Assembly (NCBI GenBank): GCA_036937835.1
Contig: CM072878.1
Coordinates: 17,331,001-17,395,000, forward strand
Origin: Pampus argenteus
Lineage: Eukaryota > Chordata > Actinopteri > Scombriformes > Stromateidae
DNA: 64,000 nucleotides
Direction: 5' to 3'
Part shown: piece after piece, positions 38,001 to 49,444 of the stretch
Layout of the letters: the number at the start of each line of letters is the position of its first letter
Position numbering within the stretch: the stretch's first letter is position 1
The notes under the pieces: generated by a model
The model's database searches: none
What the model was told of the DNA's origin: nothing
Seen by the model: the letters and a program-made list of their open reading frames with translations, nothing else
Position numbers and translations under genes: made by a program

Positions 38001-39081
38001 ATTTAGGAGAAAAATGGAGCACGATCGCAAGTCACTCTAGTTCATTAAAAGTCTCCTTTATGAAAGCTGGGAAACAAGGACAGTCCCTGAGGGTCCTGAT
38101 CCCAGACAGGTGAACCCAGAACCCAGAGATCAGGTTGTGTGGCATCCTCTCTGCTTTCCTTTATATGGCACATCTCTCCTCAAGCTCTCGGGAGGGATGA
38201 GCCATTGGCCTCGATCTACCTCGGCATCAACCCGTTCCTACTTTGGCCCACTTTCCCCTGCTCTAAAATAAGAGCCACCGGCAGCAGTAGAGCCAAAAAA
38301 AAAAAAAAAAGTTCATAGTTTTACCATCAAAAAATAGCGTACACAGTTCACAGAAGGATGCAAGCCGTGCTGAGTCAGTCATACGGTATTTTGTGTAATG
38401 AAAAAAGGCTGAAAGAGTGTACTAACAAAAGCTTAGATGACAGAGGTTACTCACTCACACATGTGGGGAGAATGAGAAGCAGCCAAAGACAAAAAAAAAA
38501 GGAGTAATTATTAACAGTGTCAGTTAGGTGACAACCAACAACATGTCAAGGGCTCACTGTTGCTGCTAAAAGTTAGAAAAACAGGGGACTGGATTCATGG
38601 ATGAGACGTAATGGCTTTCATGTCAATGTCACATTGTTAAAACGGGTCAAGATGAGATGAGACAGCGAGGCAGCGATCACTTGAGGAAACAAAACAGAGG
38701 AAGGGAAATTGCATCATAACTCACTTCTCAACCAGAGTTGCAGATAAAGCCAGCGGATCTAGCCCTTGTCAAATATGAACCACAGCCGAGATAAAAGATG
38801 ATGCAGAGACAAGATGTTCTGAAGCCAGTAGTGGTGAAACATACAGGATAAACAGTGCTACCCCTGTCTTGAGTGACTGGGTGACTATCAGTAAGAAATT
38901 CAGCTATGAAACACATTTTAAAACATAAGTCAGAGCTGAGAACTAAATCTGAATCTGCCCACCGCCTGCTCACCATCTCCACTTGCCGGGGGTCCAGGTT
39001 GGTGGGCGCAGAGGCCGGAACAGCAAATTGGATCTTCTTCCTCTCCTTGGGCTCCTCCTCGGTCGACATGGAGGGCTCCAT
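24575..39081 (-). CDS. ppp1r1b: DARPP-32, protein phosphatase 1 regulatory inhibitor subunit 1B, five coding exons
   Basis: DARPP-32 is the dopamine- and cAMP-regulated inhibitor of protein phosphatase 1 in striatal neurons. Coding exons in transcript order: 38974-39081, 28243-28326, 27560-27635, 26188-26340 and 24575-24738. They total 585 bases (194 residues; human 204), with all joins in frame. KKIQF (15-19) is the PP1-docking motif. IRRRRPTPAT (37-46) holds the PKA site, with Thr43 equal to human Thr34. LKAVQKMAEAHMQNL (exons 3-4) is the next conserved block, followed by two Glu-rich tracts. The human Cdk5 site Thr75 in YTPPS is Gln84 here (YQPPS). The human segment around Ser102 and its Leu-rich export signal has no clear counterpart. 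The start is the first ATG of the open frame, with a second Met at residue 5. PPP1R1A is excluded by the PPSLKAVQ block and by location beside neurod2 and stard3. Confidence 0.96.
24739..26187 (-). other. ppp1r1b intron 4
   Basis: Contains no recognised exon. A high-complexity block at about 25,430-25,660 stands out from the AT-rich surroundings and could be a conserved element. A minus-strand CTCF-like CCACAAGGAGGCGCC lies at 25,864-25,878. Poly(T) and (CAA)n runs are present. Confidence 0.5.
26534..26608. repeat. (GGCA/GACA)n tetranucleotide repeat
   Basis: About 18 tetranucleotide units alternating between CAGG and CAGA types, in ppp1r1b intron 3. Confidence 0.95.
27871..27980 (+). repeat. 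Diverged interspersed repeat, copy 1
   Basis: Shares ordered blocks (CAGTATGAACA, GGAATxATCACA, ATTGTTTTAAG, AATTGTGAAC, CCTTTAAA) with 37663-37774. The two copies lie in different introns of ppp1r1b and have diverged by substitution and small indels. The ancestral element is not identified. Confidence 0.6.
28228..28235. promoter_or_regulatory. Palindromic cAMP response element TGACGTCA
   Basis: A full CRE lies a few bases into ppp1r1b intron 2, just after the exon 2 donor (GTAAAGG). Exon 2 encodes the PKA site of this cAMP-pathway protein, but the CRE's function is untested. A second full CRE is at 2849-2856 in the prr29-like gene. Confidence 0.4.
28944..29008. repeat. (CA)n microsatellite
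   Basis: About 32 CA units with one GA interruption, in ppp1r1b intron 1. Confidence 0.97.
36360..36373 (+). promoter_or_regulatory. RFX X-box motif
   Basis: GTCTCCATAGTAAC fits the RFX consensus GTYNCCATRGNAAC at all defined positions. It lies in ppp1r1b intron 1, 2.7 kb from the first coding exon. Confidence 0.45.
37663..37774 (+). repeat. Diverged interspersed repeat, copy 2
   Basis: Second copy of the element at 27871-27980, in the same orientation, with the same ordered blocks ending in AATTGTGAAC and a CCTTTAAA box. Confidence 0.6.
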
Positions 39082-40240
39082 GGCTCTGGATCCCGGGGGT
39101 CTGACTCCCAGCGGAGAGGAGGAGGGGGGTCGCTGCCGAAGATCACTATAACCTTCCTGGAGGAACCTCCTACTGCTGGGTAGTCCTGCTCCTGAAGACT
39201 TGTCTTCCCTCTCCTGCCTCACTCCTTTCACAACACTGGAGTCAGTGTTGTTCTTCTCTTAGCAAAAACCCAAAACTGAACTGTCTCTCTTTTCACCTCC
39301 TGTCCTCTTTTCTCTCTCCTGCAGTTGCAAATATTCTCCTCTACCTCTCTGGTTCTCCCTCTCTCACTCCTTCTCTGTTCCTCCTCCCTCACAACCTGTG
39401 CAGCCAGAGTGAATGAGGCATGTACTTCGATCTGGCTGTGAGAGAGAGAGAAGTGGGTGGGTAGGAAGGGAGGGAGGGGAGGTGCCAACTGCCAAAAGAA
39501 GGTGGAGATATTAGTGGAGAAGGGAGGAGTTAGACTGAATAGGGGAGGAGAAAAAAAAAAGATGTAACAGAGGATGGAGAAAGGGGAGCGGCAGCGTTTT
39601 TCTATCCATCTAAGCTGAGGTTGATTTGTAATCAGAAAAAAATAATAATCTCATCACATCAGCTGAGCCTCTTTTGGCCTCTATTTGTGAATGAGAGATT
39701 TATGTTGAGGGAGGGAGGGAGAGAGGGAGGGAGAGAGGGAGCAGGGAGTGCAAGGAGAGATAAACAAGAAGAGAGAGATGCAGCGTAGAGGATGCAGCAT
39801 GAATGTACATGGAGATCAAGCCGCTAAGCCAATGCCACTGACATCACTAGATTTAATAAGCTGCTACTAACTAATAACTCTCAATCAAAACCCTGCGCGA
39901 CATGTCATGTTTGTTTTCTACCTGCAACCAACACAACTGGAGCCAAAAAAAAAAAAGCATCAAGGATGTTAAAACCTTTGTTTCAAGAGTGCAAATAAGA
40001 TGGAAGAGAAGAGGAGGAAAAGTCAAAACATGAAGGATTAAGACATTTAAAATGAGGATGGTGGGCGTGGAGGGAAATGAGAGAGAAAGAAGGGCAGTTC
40101 CACTGCTATTTTCAGGGCCTTGCTGTTATTTCACTCACATGGCAGAGGGATTTGGATGATAGAGAGCAGTGGATTTGGCCTCGGGGCAGAGTTGAGCCTT
40201 GGCATGGGCTGGAATGAAAGAGATAGCTGTTGTGGTGGTA

Positions 40241-40279
40241 GAAGAGGAGGAAGAGGAGGAGGAGGAGGAGGAGGAAGAG
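40241..40279. repeat. (GAG)n/(GGA)n purine tract
   Basis: About 13 trinucleotide units, all-purine on the plus strand, 1.2 kb upstream of the ppp1r1b start codon. Confidence 0.9.
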
Positions 40280-41602
40280 TTTAGGTGGCTGCAGGGGCTT
40301 GGTGAGCAGAACAGAGAGGAAGGTCAAGGTGTATGTGGCGCAATAACTGAATCCAGGAACACATTAAACAGTCAGAGTGTTTATCCCGCCGGTCAGAGCA
40401 AGTCCACCATGCCAGACTATCATTTATTCACTGTTTCCATATGAGGGGGGGTCCCGGGGTTTCACTTTTAAAGGGTTTTTCTGGGTGTTTCACTCCACTA
40501 CAAAGCCACTCATGTCTTCAGCAAAGCACCACCACCTCCACATGCCTCATTGTTGCACCTCTTCATATAGTGCATCATGTCAAACATATGACCAGAGGGC
40601 CACAACCAACAACAATTGCTTTTCCTGATTTGTCCACTGGGGTTGTGCTGCACTGATAAGAGTAGCAGGCCTTATATAAATGCTATTATAGATCCCACAT
40701 GCTTTTCCACCGTGACCAGTTCTCTAAGAAACTATGAATACTTATTGTGATCTGCACATTTTAATGCACATATGCACATGACTGAAAAAAATGAGACATA
40801 TTTTTTTAAATTGTGCTTTTTTTTCCATTATATTTCTTGTTAATGAATGCTTCAATAATTATGAACTTTCTTTTTTTAAGCTTTAAGTGGTTTACATTCA
40901 TGACAAGCTGTCCAAGCAGTTGCTTTCTCAGTCACTCGCTGCCATTTGATTTTGTTTTTCCAGAGTGGTTGCATAACTTGTAGTGTGTTTGTTAGGAATT
41001 GTGCAATATTTCATGAGGAATACATAATAGGCTCTGTGTAAGATATATCTTTTTTTTAAAGGCTAACCAATCAGGAAGTGAGGAAGATGTGAGCAGCCTC
41101 TTTTTATGAATCATGGATTAAACAGGTTTCCCAATGCCTTTGCTTTCCACTGAAACAAATAAGATGCAGATACGAGACTCAACTTGTCTTTTCTCTGCAA
41201 AACAATATGTTGAGGGTACGACATGTGAAAGAGATGATTTGCTGGTGTCAGCAGTGTGGTCATTGTCCCCCTGCAAGTTTTTTTTTAAATGTGTGGGCAC
41301 TTTATTATTATGAGGAAATTAAGTTTCACAGCGACGACATCAGCAAAACATTCAAGAACTGTTTCACATTAGTAAAAAAAACAGCAATCTTTAAAGCCAT
41401 CTACAAACACAGGAAAACACTTGAAAAGATATCCAATGAAATCATGGCATAAACCCATGCAAATATGAGATAAGTATGTCATAAAGGGACATCTGTGCAA
41501 TCATCCTCCAGCAATCATCAGAAAGACATTATACAACATGTAAGCAACATATGAGGAAACACTGAGTCCTTCACCTGTCTGTCTCCACCTGAACCTCATC
41601 AT

Positions 41603-41635
<33 letters not shown>

Positions 41636-43279
41636 GTCTTGTGCAAGCAGTCTGTCCTTAATCACATGTAGCATTCGTGTGTATGATACCACAGGGTCCT
41701 GGAGTACACCTGTACATCACTATAGCAAGATAAAAAGTTAAATCATTGGAAACTATTTTATTGGGATGTGCTGACCTGTCTCCTTTATGGGATATTTTGC
41801 AATTTTCCAAGTTTTTGTCAATTAAGTTTCTACTTTATTCAATCCAACTATGCTGTAAAGCTGTTTGGAAAGAGTTTACTGTGCAACCCTGATGAGTAAA
41901 CCCAGTAGAGAGGACAAGCCAAGATAAAATTGGAAAGAACACGAAAACAGTCAAACGTAGACTAAAAAAGCAAGAGCAACGCTGGCAGAGTAAACATGAA
42001 CAGGATGATCTGTGATCTGAGACTCCATTATAAGATGAGGCGCTTAATCTCCAAAAAATAATCACAATTCTCTGGCAAAATAAAAATGTGTCTTCAAAAC
42101 TTGATTTTGCAGATTTAGGAAATTGCAAATGACTACAAACATGTTGAAGTAAGAATATAATAACACAAAAAAAGGAGAATAAAATCTTCAGAAGTTAACT
42201 TGTAGGCTAAGTGCTGCACTGCAGTTAACAGATTAGAAATTATGTAACTCAAACCACGTTTGATGAATTTAAATTATTCATAGAAAGGATATTAGCACAT
42301 AATCTGTTGTATTTTACTAAAGGTTGACGGAGAACACAAACATCACACTGTATACGTACTGGCTGCATGGATCAGAGCACCAGAAAATCAGATTTAGGTC
42401 ACCAGCAAATCACGATTTTTTTTTCTGTTCTTGGACAAAACCAACAATATTTCCTCCTGGGAGTCGATCTGATCTGTCAGCTCGCTGTCTACAGCTCCAC
42501 GAGTGCAGTGCAGGGACTTTGTGAAATATGAAAAAAAAAAAAAATAGATAAACACTTTAACAAACAACACCACATCGAAGCAATAAACAATTAAAAAAAT
42601 ATGTGAAATGATGTTGATTACTGGAGAGACACATTGTCAGGTAAGCTTTCACATCAATGAAGGCTGAAGTGTCGGAGCAGCCAGGCATCGTAAAATCCCC
42701 GAGCAGTCTGTCATATTAACAACATTACTCCATATTGTAGACACACTGATTAGTTAAACAAATTACTCTAATTAGGAACCAAATAGATATTCTTCAGTAT
42801 ATGAACTAATTTGCACATAATAAATCACATTCTCTCCATTTTTATTTCTTGTCTATAGATGAGCTGAACTTGATATTTGTAAAGTCCCGACACTGCTCTG
42901 TAATTGATTTGTTAATATTTGCTCTATTATTTGTACGCTGCTTATGTAACAACCTCCCTACGATGTGTTTGTGAGTCTGATTACCCCTGAGGGTATCTGC
43001 ATTAGTTGGTACCTCTAATTAAGCCTCAATGTCCCTCGCTTTACTTATACATAATATATGTAGACCCACGTGTGTCTGCCTCTATTTATATCACACTTCA
43101 CTGTGTTTATACATCACTGTTTCAAGCACGTTTAAACACACACACACACACACACACACGTCACAACCAGAGGAAAAAACCTCTTGAAAATTGATCACAT
43201 TTCAGACCAAGAACAAGCAGCAAGCAGGGACATGCTGTAAAAAGTGTGTGACATGTACACTCACTCACTCACTCTCACT

Positions 43280-43315
<36 letters not shown>

Positions 43316-45380
43316 AACTAGTAGACTCTCTAAAACAGCTCCAAAGCCAGATTAGGCAAAAGTGTGTAACTCTATCTCCTCTTCAACAGGGCATCTTGTA
43401 CTATGTGACAATGAGAGGACAAAAACATCCATGTTAAGGACGTAATTAGGCCGCTCACACTCCCTATAGACATACAACAGATAGAAAATGATGAAGATAA
43501 AGAATTGCTAAAAACAAAAAGAACAATGGAGACGTATAATCTATCCACTCTGCAACCCCTTCTCTTTCACACTGACTAATTCTCTCTACCTGCCAGGTGC
43601 TCTTGCGCTAATAAGCCGATACCTTCACAAGGGGATTTCAGGGACAGACATCAGCGTAAAAGGTGAAATATTTCCATTAATCAGGATCACAGAGAGGCTT
43701 TGTACCGGTGTAGCAGGTGTCCCAGTAATTCTGTTGAGGTGCACAGAGAGGCACTGACTGTCAGTCAACACCTCACTTGACTCCTCGCTCATCCCCCTCC
43801 ATCCCGTTATATAACACACCATCACACAATAAACAGGTGAACAGCTACGGACTGATACACCTGGGAAAGCTGCACCTTCAGTATCATCTATAGCTGTACT
43901 GCTCTGAAGGATCCAAGTGTACCATCTACTGTTTTGTTGGAGTAATTGCGGTTTTATTCATATTTAGATCATGATATTTTATAGATTTTTAGGTCCCCAG
44001 AAATTTTGTATGTGTCTCCAGTCCCCATATTTTAGAGTAATATTATTGCTACTTTTTTTTGCATGCATGTCTACTATTTTCTTTATTTGAACAGTGCTAT
44101 TAACCTCTTACTTCAGTAATTGCGTCAACTAGTAGGTCCCCTCTGCTGCTGCACTGCACCCAGGAGAAAGACATATCCCCAAACTGGTACACCACACACT
44201 GCAAATGAAAATGTGACAGTAAGGGGATTACCTCTTTGTCGTCATCGCAGCGTCACCCAGGGCCCGACATCCACCTGGAATCTGTCAGTGCGACTCAGCA
44301 CATGATGGGATAATCTCTGAGAAACAGAAAGCGATGGGAGACATGAATCGAGGATTTCAGGTAGAAACAAATAGATGACAAGAGAGCCGAAAATAAAAAA
44401 GTGTACACAAGGAAGGCTGAACTTGTTTGGATCCCTTTATTTTTAAAGCTATAAAGAAAATGCACAACTAATCTGTTTAAAGGTTTAAATCTCTTAAAAT
44501 GTTGTATATTGCTGTTTAATGTGAGATTGGGAGTTTCAGTTTACTGTAAAAGTTGTTTTTGATAATGCATAAATACAGATGACTGTAAAAAGGTGACAGT
44601 TGTACATAAATTCCAGTAGATGGCAGTCTTTTGTTACATTTATATATACATATATATATATATATAAATGTCTGAAGAGCATCCCTAATGGGGGAAATTG
44701 AAATTGAAACTGAGGTGCTCATTTGGGATGAAAGCTAATTCAAAACATGTCACCACTGAGGGAAATTGAATAGATGGTTAAAATATATAAATCACTCTTA
44801 ACAGGATGTGGCAGCGTGGAAATCGAGATACTGCAGAGGCAGAGAGGAAACCTCCTGAGACACAACGGAAACACGGAAAGGGGAGGAAAACACTGCATTT
44901 ATGGGAGATTCCTGAAAAAGGTAAAGATGGTCAGCGGAAGATATTTTAAAACTTTGATTCGGATATTTTAGTGAGTCAGAGCTGAGGGAAACAAAGATAG
45001 ACGTGAAACACAACGATGTTTTGTGTGAGTGACAGTATATCTGTGCGTATATGTGTGGGTGTGTGAGAGGAGTAATCTAGGGTGGGGTGTTGGAGATGTA
45101 GCAGGTGGAAGACATGGTGGAGGCAAAGATGGAGGAGGATGTGGCAGTAGGGCAGTGATTTAATTAGCACCCTCTACCCCCTCTGGCCCTTCACTCATAG
45201 CATCAATAATGCATGGCCCCTTGTTTCCACTGCCATAATTAATCCTCTCTTACTATAATTAAAAGCCAAAAATCCCACAAGATGGTTCAGCTTGGCCAGG
45301 CACGGGTTGGGTTGGCACAGGAACTGATGAAAAACTCCAGAGCCTCACACACACACACACACCCTGTGGACCGACAGATC

Positions 45381-45435
<55 letters not shown>
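45381..45435. repeat. (GACA)n tetranucleotide repeat
   Basis: Thirteen to fourteen near-perfect GACA units directly after a short (CA)n run. Reading frames across it give Thr-Asp-Arg-Gln repeats that are not genes. Confidence 0.97.
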
Positions 45436-46628
45436 GTGTTGACGGAGAGTTCAATAGAGAGATCAATAGCCAACAAAGCTCCAACACAGACAGAGTGAAT
45501 GAGGCATGAAGACGAGCTGAAATACGTGCAAAATGTGACACGCCAGCAAATTAAATGAATGAATTTAACAAAACTTCGAAAATGTGGTTTTGCACCATAT
45601 TTGTGAATGAGTGAGAAAGTGAGAGAAGTGCAAGCCAAACACAAATCCACCTAAAAGTCTGTTTCACTCCCAAGAAAAGAGGTTGGATGTAGAAGCACAC
45701 ACACACACACCTAAACACACACACACACATACTTACACAAGCATCCTGCTCCCAGATGAGGATTGTCTCCGCTGCAGCCAAGCCAGACGAGAGAGGGAGA
45801 GGTGGAGCTTTCTGATGCTGCAATTAGGACCACACTGTCTGGGCGAGCAAACAAGAATGAATATTTCAGTCCGGAGATCTCCATGGGTACCTATGGTGGG
45901 GGCCTGGCACACCTACAAGCACGCACACACACACACACACACACACACAGAGAGACACCCACACACACACACACACATTTAGACAGTTACACAGACTTGC
46001 CATAATTATTCACCTCCTAATCACAGATGCCACAATTATCACATCGGTTTTACTGCGTAAATGATGCCAACTGTTATGTTCATTGAGCTATTGTACATGG
46101 TTTCACAATATCAGTATAAATATGCATCAGTGGGAGCAGCCGTAGTATGTTTCACAGCCGACGGTTTCTCCTTTTGTCAATATAGGTGCAACGAGCCTGG
46201 GCCGCATGCCAGGAGACAACACAGTGGGAGCAGAGGTCATATCTCATATATGCAACCTAAATTACATCTACGTCTTCCTCACCTCCTCTTTCAGACAGAG
46301 AGTACTTACCTCGCTCACTCGCCTCTTCAGCATTTTTAACCGGTGCTTCACCTTCAGAGGCTCCAGTGTACACATCCTCTTCAGCCGCACACTTGTACAG
46401 TAGGAGCACTCCCTCTGCTGTGGGTTCATTGTCGATGCTCCGCGCGGCCCTCCTCCAGCCCCGCTGTCCTCGGCCCCATCTCCACTTGATTTATCGCTCT
46501 AAAATACCACTGCACTAATTAGTCAAGTAATTAATTAATAGGCATTTGCATTTGTGCATATGCAATTAGAGGGCTGGAGAGAGGAGAGTGCAGATGGGGT
46601 CCGGGAGTCTGGTGGGGGTGGGAGGGTC

Positions 46629-46664
<36 letters not shown>

Positions 46665-48875
46665 ATTTCATATTTGTGCCAGGAGAAGTTTACAATTCTT
46701 TCTAGAAAGACAAGTGAAGTGCAGGTCATCACCTCACATGTCTGACAGTGAGGAGAGGAAAGGAGGAAAGGAAGGAGACGATGACAAAGGTAGGAGGAGG
46801 TGTGGCTTGATGACTTTGAAAGACTATTGGGTGTCATTTGACCATAGCGGGGGAAAAGAGTGATGGAGAATTTGATATCTTAAAGGGAAAGGACTTCAAT
46901 TTCTTGCATTTGGAATTACATGCATTTAGCCTATGAAGAAGCACAGCAGGTGGTCCTTACTTAAGTACTAATCCGCATACAAACAGGATGTAAAGTCGTT
47001 TTAAAATGTTATGATTCCAAACAAGCTCTCCTCCAGCATTTCAATATCAGATCAAAGCCTCCCTGATTGGAGTCGTCTTGAGCCCGGTGCTGGCTGAAAA
47101 CCACACTGTTGACATTTAGCATTTATTTTGGCAAGGTGACCTGAAGGTTGTTTGGTACTTGTTGAGAAGCATCAGCCCCCCCATGGCCGCAGCAATTGAA
47201 CCCCCTCCTCCCTCTGCAGCTGAGGTAGGATAGGGCACCGATTTGGCTGGCGGTGAAGCTACATGAACCCTCTGTTCCCCCTCTCCACACACACAAACAC
47301 ACACACGCACACAAACAGTGACACAATCACCTCACCATGGTTTGGGGCAGTGCCAGGTTACCATCCCCGTATCCCATAAGGGATGAGACACATTAGTGAA
47401 TGTGCAGCATCACGGCTCCCTAGCCACAGCTGCCGCACTACTGGTGACCCTGGGGATGACCCCTAAACCCCCCGAATGCTCCCTCGGTTGTGTTTGCGGA
47501 GGAGACGTAGGGGTGATCCAGGACCCAAGGACATGATGAGCTTCTATCAGCTATTTCTCAGCCTCCAGGTCCCTGTTCTCTCAGCCTGACGGGTCGCTTT
47601 GTGCCAAATTGGACTTGGTGGTCATCGAGCTCATTTCTCCCACATTAACTCCACTAATATGTACTAAATAGAGAGATCTCAGCGCCGGGACGGACACAAT
47701 GCAGCAAGACAGACACTGTAGGAGCATTAGGATGCTGGTAGTGAGGGATTCTTGCATCTAAGCCACTGATGTGCCAACATTAAGCTTTGGGCACCGCTGC
47801 CAGATCCTACCAGAACCAATTCCCTGTCATCTACAGCTACACCCCGCCGCTCCCCCCTTATCCTTCTCATTTTTCATACATCCCTAGTGAGCGTGCACAC
47901 CTGGGTCTCACTCTCTCTGTCTCTCTCACCCTTCCTCTCGCTGTGCCTCTTTCCCTTCTTTCTCTGATGCTCGCCCCTGAAGGCGCCCCCATCGCTCAGC
48001 ATTGCTCCCTGGAAACACCAGCGGCAGCTCCAACCGCACACATTCGGACTCGGCTACCAGTAAAAACACACACACACACATATATATGCCAGTGTAACAT
48101 TATACATTTGCAGCTTTGGCAAAGTGGGTCACATGTGCCCCGGTGTTGTGCCCACACGAGTCAGAGCAAATCACAATTGGTTTTGGTTGTCGTTCCTCTG
48201 AATACATAGAAGCATAATTTGATCCAATTAGGTAAATAAATAAACAATATGCCTTCTGTTCCATGGCCTTAATGCACTTATAATGCATCCCCATCCCCCC
48301 TATCCCTGCCAGAGATGTGGGGTGGAGGGTAAACCCTGCAACTAAACCCAGTTTACCCACCTTTCATTAGCTGAACAGTTAATTGATGTAATTTCATCAT
48401 AGGCTGCGTACAGTGTTATTATATTATCTCCTCAGACCTTTGTGCTTTTTTTTAAAAAGCGGCTCATTGCTTGTGTAGATGTGATTTTATAGCAGCACTT
48501 GTCTACTCTGTTATCACATTAACATTAGACACTTCATAGTAATCCCTATAACACCCCTATTGGGAATCAGTATGGCTGAGATTATGCATTGATCTTTACA
48601 TACTTAACTGTACTGTATAGTCACTTCCTGTGCTGTAATCTTCCCCGTGGTGGCTGCTGGGATGCTGTCTGTGTGTGCAGCTTCGTTCTCACTGTGGAGT
48701 TTGACAGAGGAAGAAGAAAATATACAGATTTGATAAGAAAATATCCTGCACTTCTTACAGCAGCAGGTCAACAACGATGAGTTTTGTTGTTCCACCATTT
48801 TATTTTCTCTGTCTCTCTCTCTCTCTTCTGTTTTTCCTCCCTTTTTTTCTGGCTGTGTGAGCGCTAGCGCGGTGA

Positions 48876-48882
48876 CAGATGG
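48876..48882 (+). promoter_or_regulatory. Proneural E-box CAGATGG upstream of neurod2
   Basis: CAGATGG is the E-box form favoured by neurogenin/NeuroD factors, and it lies about 350-500 bp upstream of the likely neurod2 transcription start. A second E-box, CATATG within CCATATGG, is at 49044-49051. Neurogenin-responsive E-boxes are reported in mammalian NEUROD2 promoters. Equivalence here is inferred. Confidence 0.45.
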
Positions 48883-48888
48883 CGAAGC

Positions 48889-48922
48889 CTTCCTCCTCCT
48901 CCTCCTCCTCCACCTCCTCCTC

Positions 48923-48960
<38 letters not shown>

Positions 48961-48962
48961 CC
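48889..48962. repeat. Polypyrimidine tract, (CCT)n then (CT)n
   Basis: About 70 bases of almost pure pyrimidine on the plus strand, made of CCT units passing into CT units, directly upstream of the neurod2 promoter. It can form triplex-prone DNA. Confidence 0.93.
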
Positions 48963-49169
48963 CGGGAGGGTAAATCTCTCTGAATGCGGGCGCATGTCAA
49001 TCACCGGGCTCTCATGTGATGGCTCTTGCCGGTGACGTGCCAGCCATATGGGCGCTGGCATCACAGCCTTAGCTGGTATGTAACCCCCAGTCCCCGGTAG
49101 CTCACAGTTGCCACACGCGCACTCATTCACACACTCATACATACATACACACATACATACATGTTCACT

Positions 49170-49219
<50 letters not shown>

Positions 49220-49239
49220 AGAGACACGCCGAAGACGCA

Positions 49240-49444
49240 CGTTCAGTTCCGCAAGCTCCGGTTATTGGAGTGCGCGCGCGCTGGGAGAGAAGCATCAGTA
49301 AAACAACCCATCAGCGTCAGAGGAAGAAGAGCCGCGCGCTGCTGATAGGGAGCGTTGGTTCGCTCGTGCGTCCCGGAAGATGGTCTGAAACTCAAGCGTA
49401 GTTTTTTTTTTCTCTCCTATCCCCTGTGAAGAGCTCGAGACCAG
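49240..49444 (+). other. Non-coding first exon of neurod2
   Basis: A strong donor CCAG|GTAAGT ends the exon at 49,444, and the sequence before it is locally GC-rich with CGCGCG runs, as in a promoter and leader. NeuroD genes typically have a non-coding exon 1 and the whole coding region in exon 2. The 5' boundary is approximate. It contains a minimal upstream frame, ATG GTC TGA (49380-49388). Confidence 0.65.

Larger units (their letters stand above)
28327..38973 (-). other. ppp1r1b intron 1 (10.6 kb)
   Basis: No coding exon of another gene was recognised. Notable parts: (CA)n at 28,944-29,008; a complex block at 29,690-29,820 with a repeated AACCTTGGC; a block at 31,940-32,310 with a TATA-like sequence; poly(A)/poly(T) runs at 34,302-34,320 and 38,297-38,311; a (GT)n array at 35,642-35,698; a complex block at 35,110-35,330; and an RFX-like site at 36,360-36,373. 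Long first introns of neuronal genes often carry enhancers, so these blocks are the best candidates. Confidence 0.6.
39082..49200. other. Head-to-head intergenic region between ppp1r1b and neurod2
   Basis: About 10 kb with no recognised coding exon. It contains both promoters and several AT-rich, homeodomain-motif-dense blocks: 42,715-43,040, 45,150-45,275, 46,495-46,580, plus a complex block at 47,330-47,800. A CTCF-like CCAGTAGATGGCAGT lies at 44,613-44,627. Repeats include (GAG)n at 40,241-40,279, (CA)n at 41,602-41,632, 43,135-43,160 and 43,277-43,305, (GACA)n at 45,381-45,435 and (GT)n at 46,633-46,661. Confidence 0.6.

Noticed and set aside
39082..39231. Upstream open extension of ppp1r1b exon 1
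   Set aside because: It has no ATG before 39,081, and the family protein begins just before the KKIQF motif.
47688..47705. RE1/NRSF-like sequence CTCAGCGCCGGGACGG
   Set aside because: The left half matches but the right half is poor and the spacing is one base short, so it is below what I would call a site.
47787..48209. 140-codon frame upstream of neurod2
   Set aside because: Pro/Leu/Ser composition follows CT-rich DNA and ends in a CA run; no family resemblance.
48800..49154. Arg-Glu and Glu-rich frames on the minus strand
   Set aside because: They are products of the CT/CCT tract upstream of neurod2.
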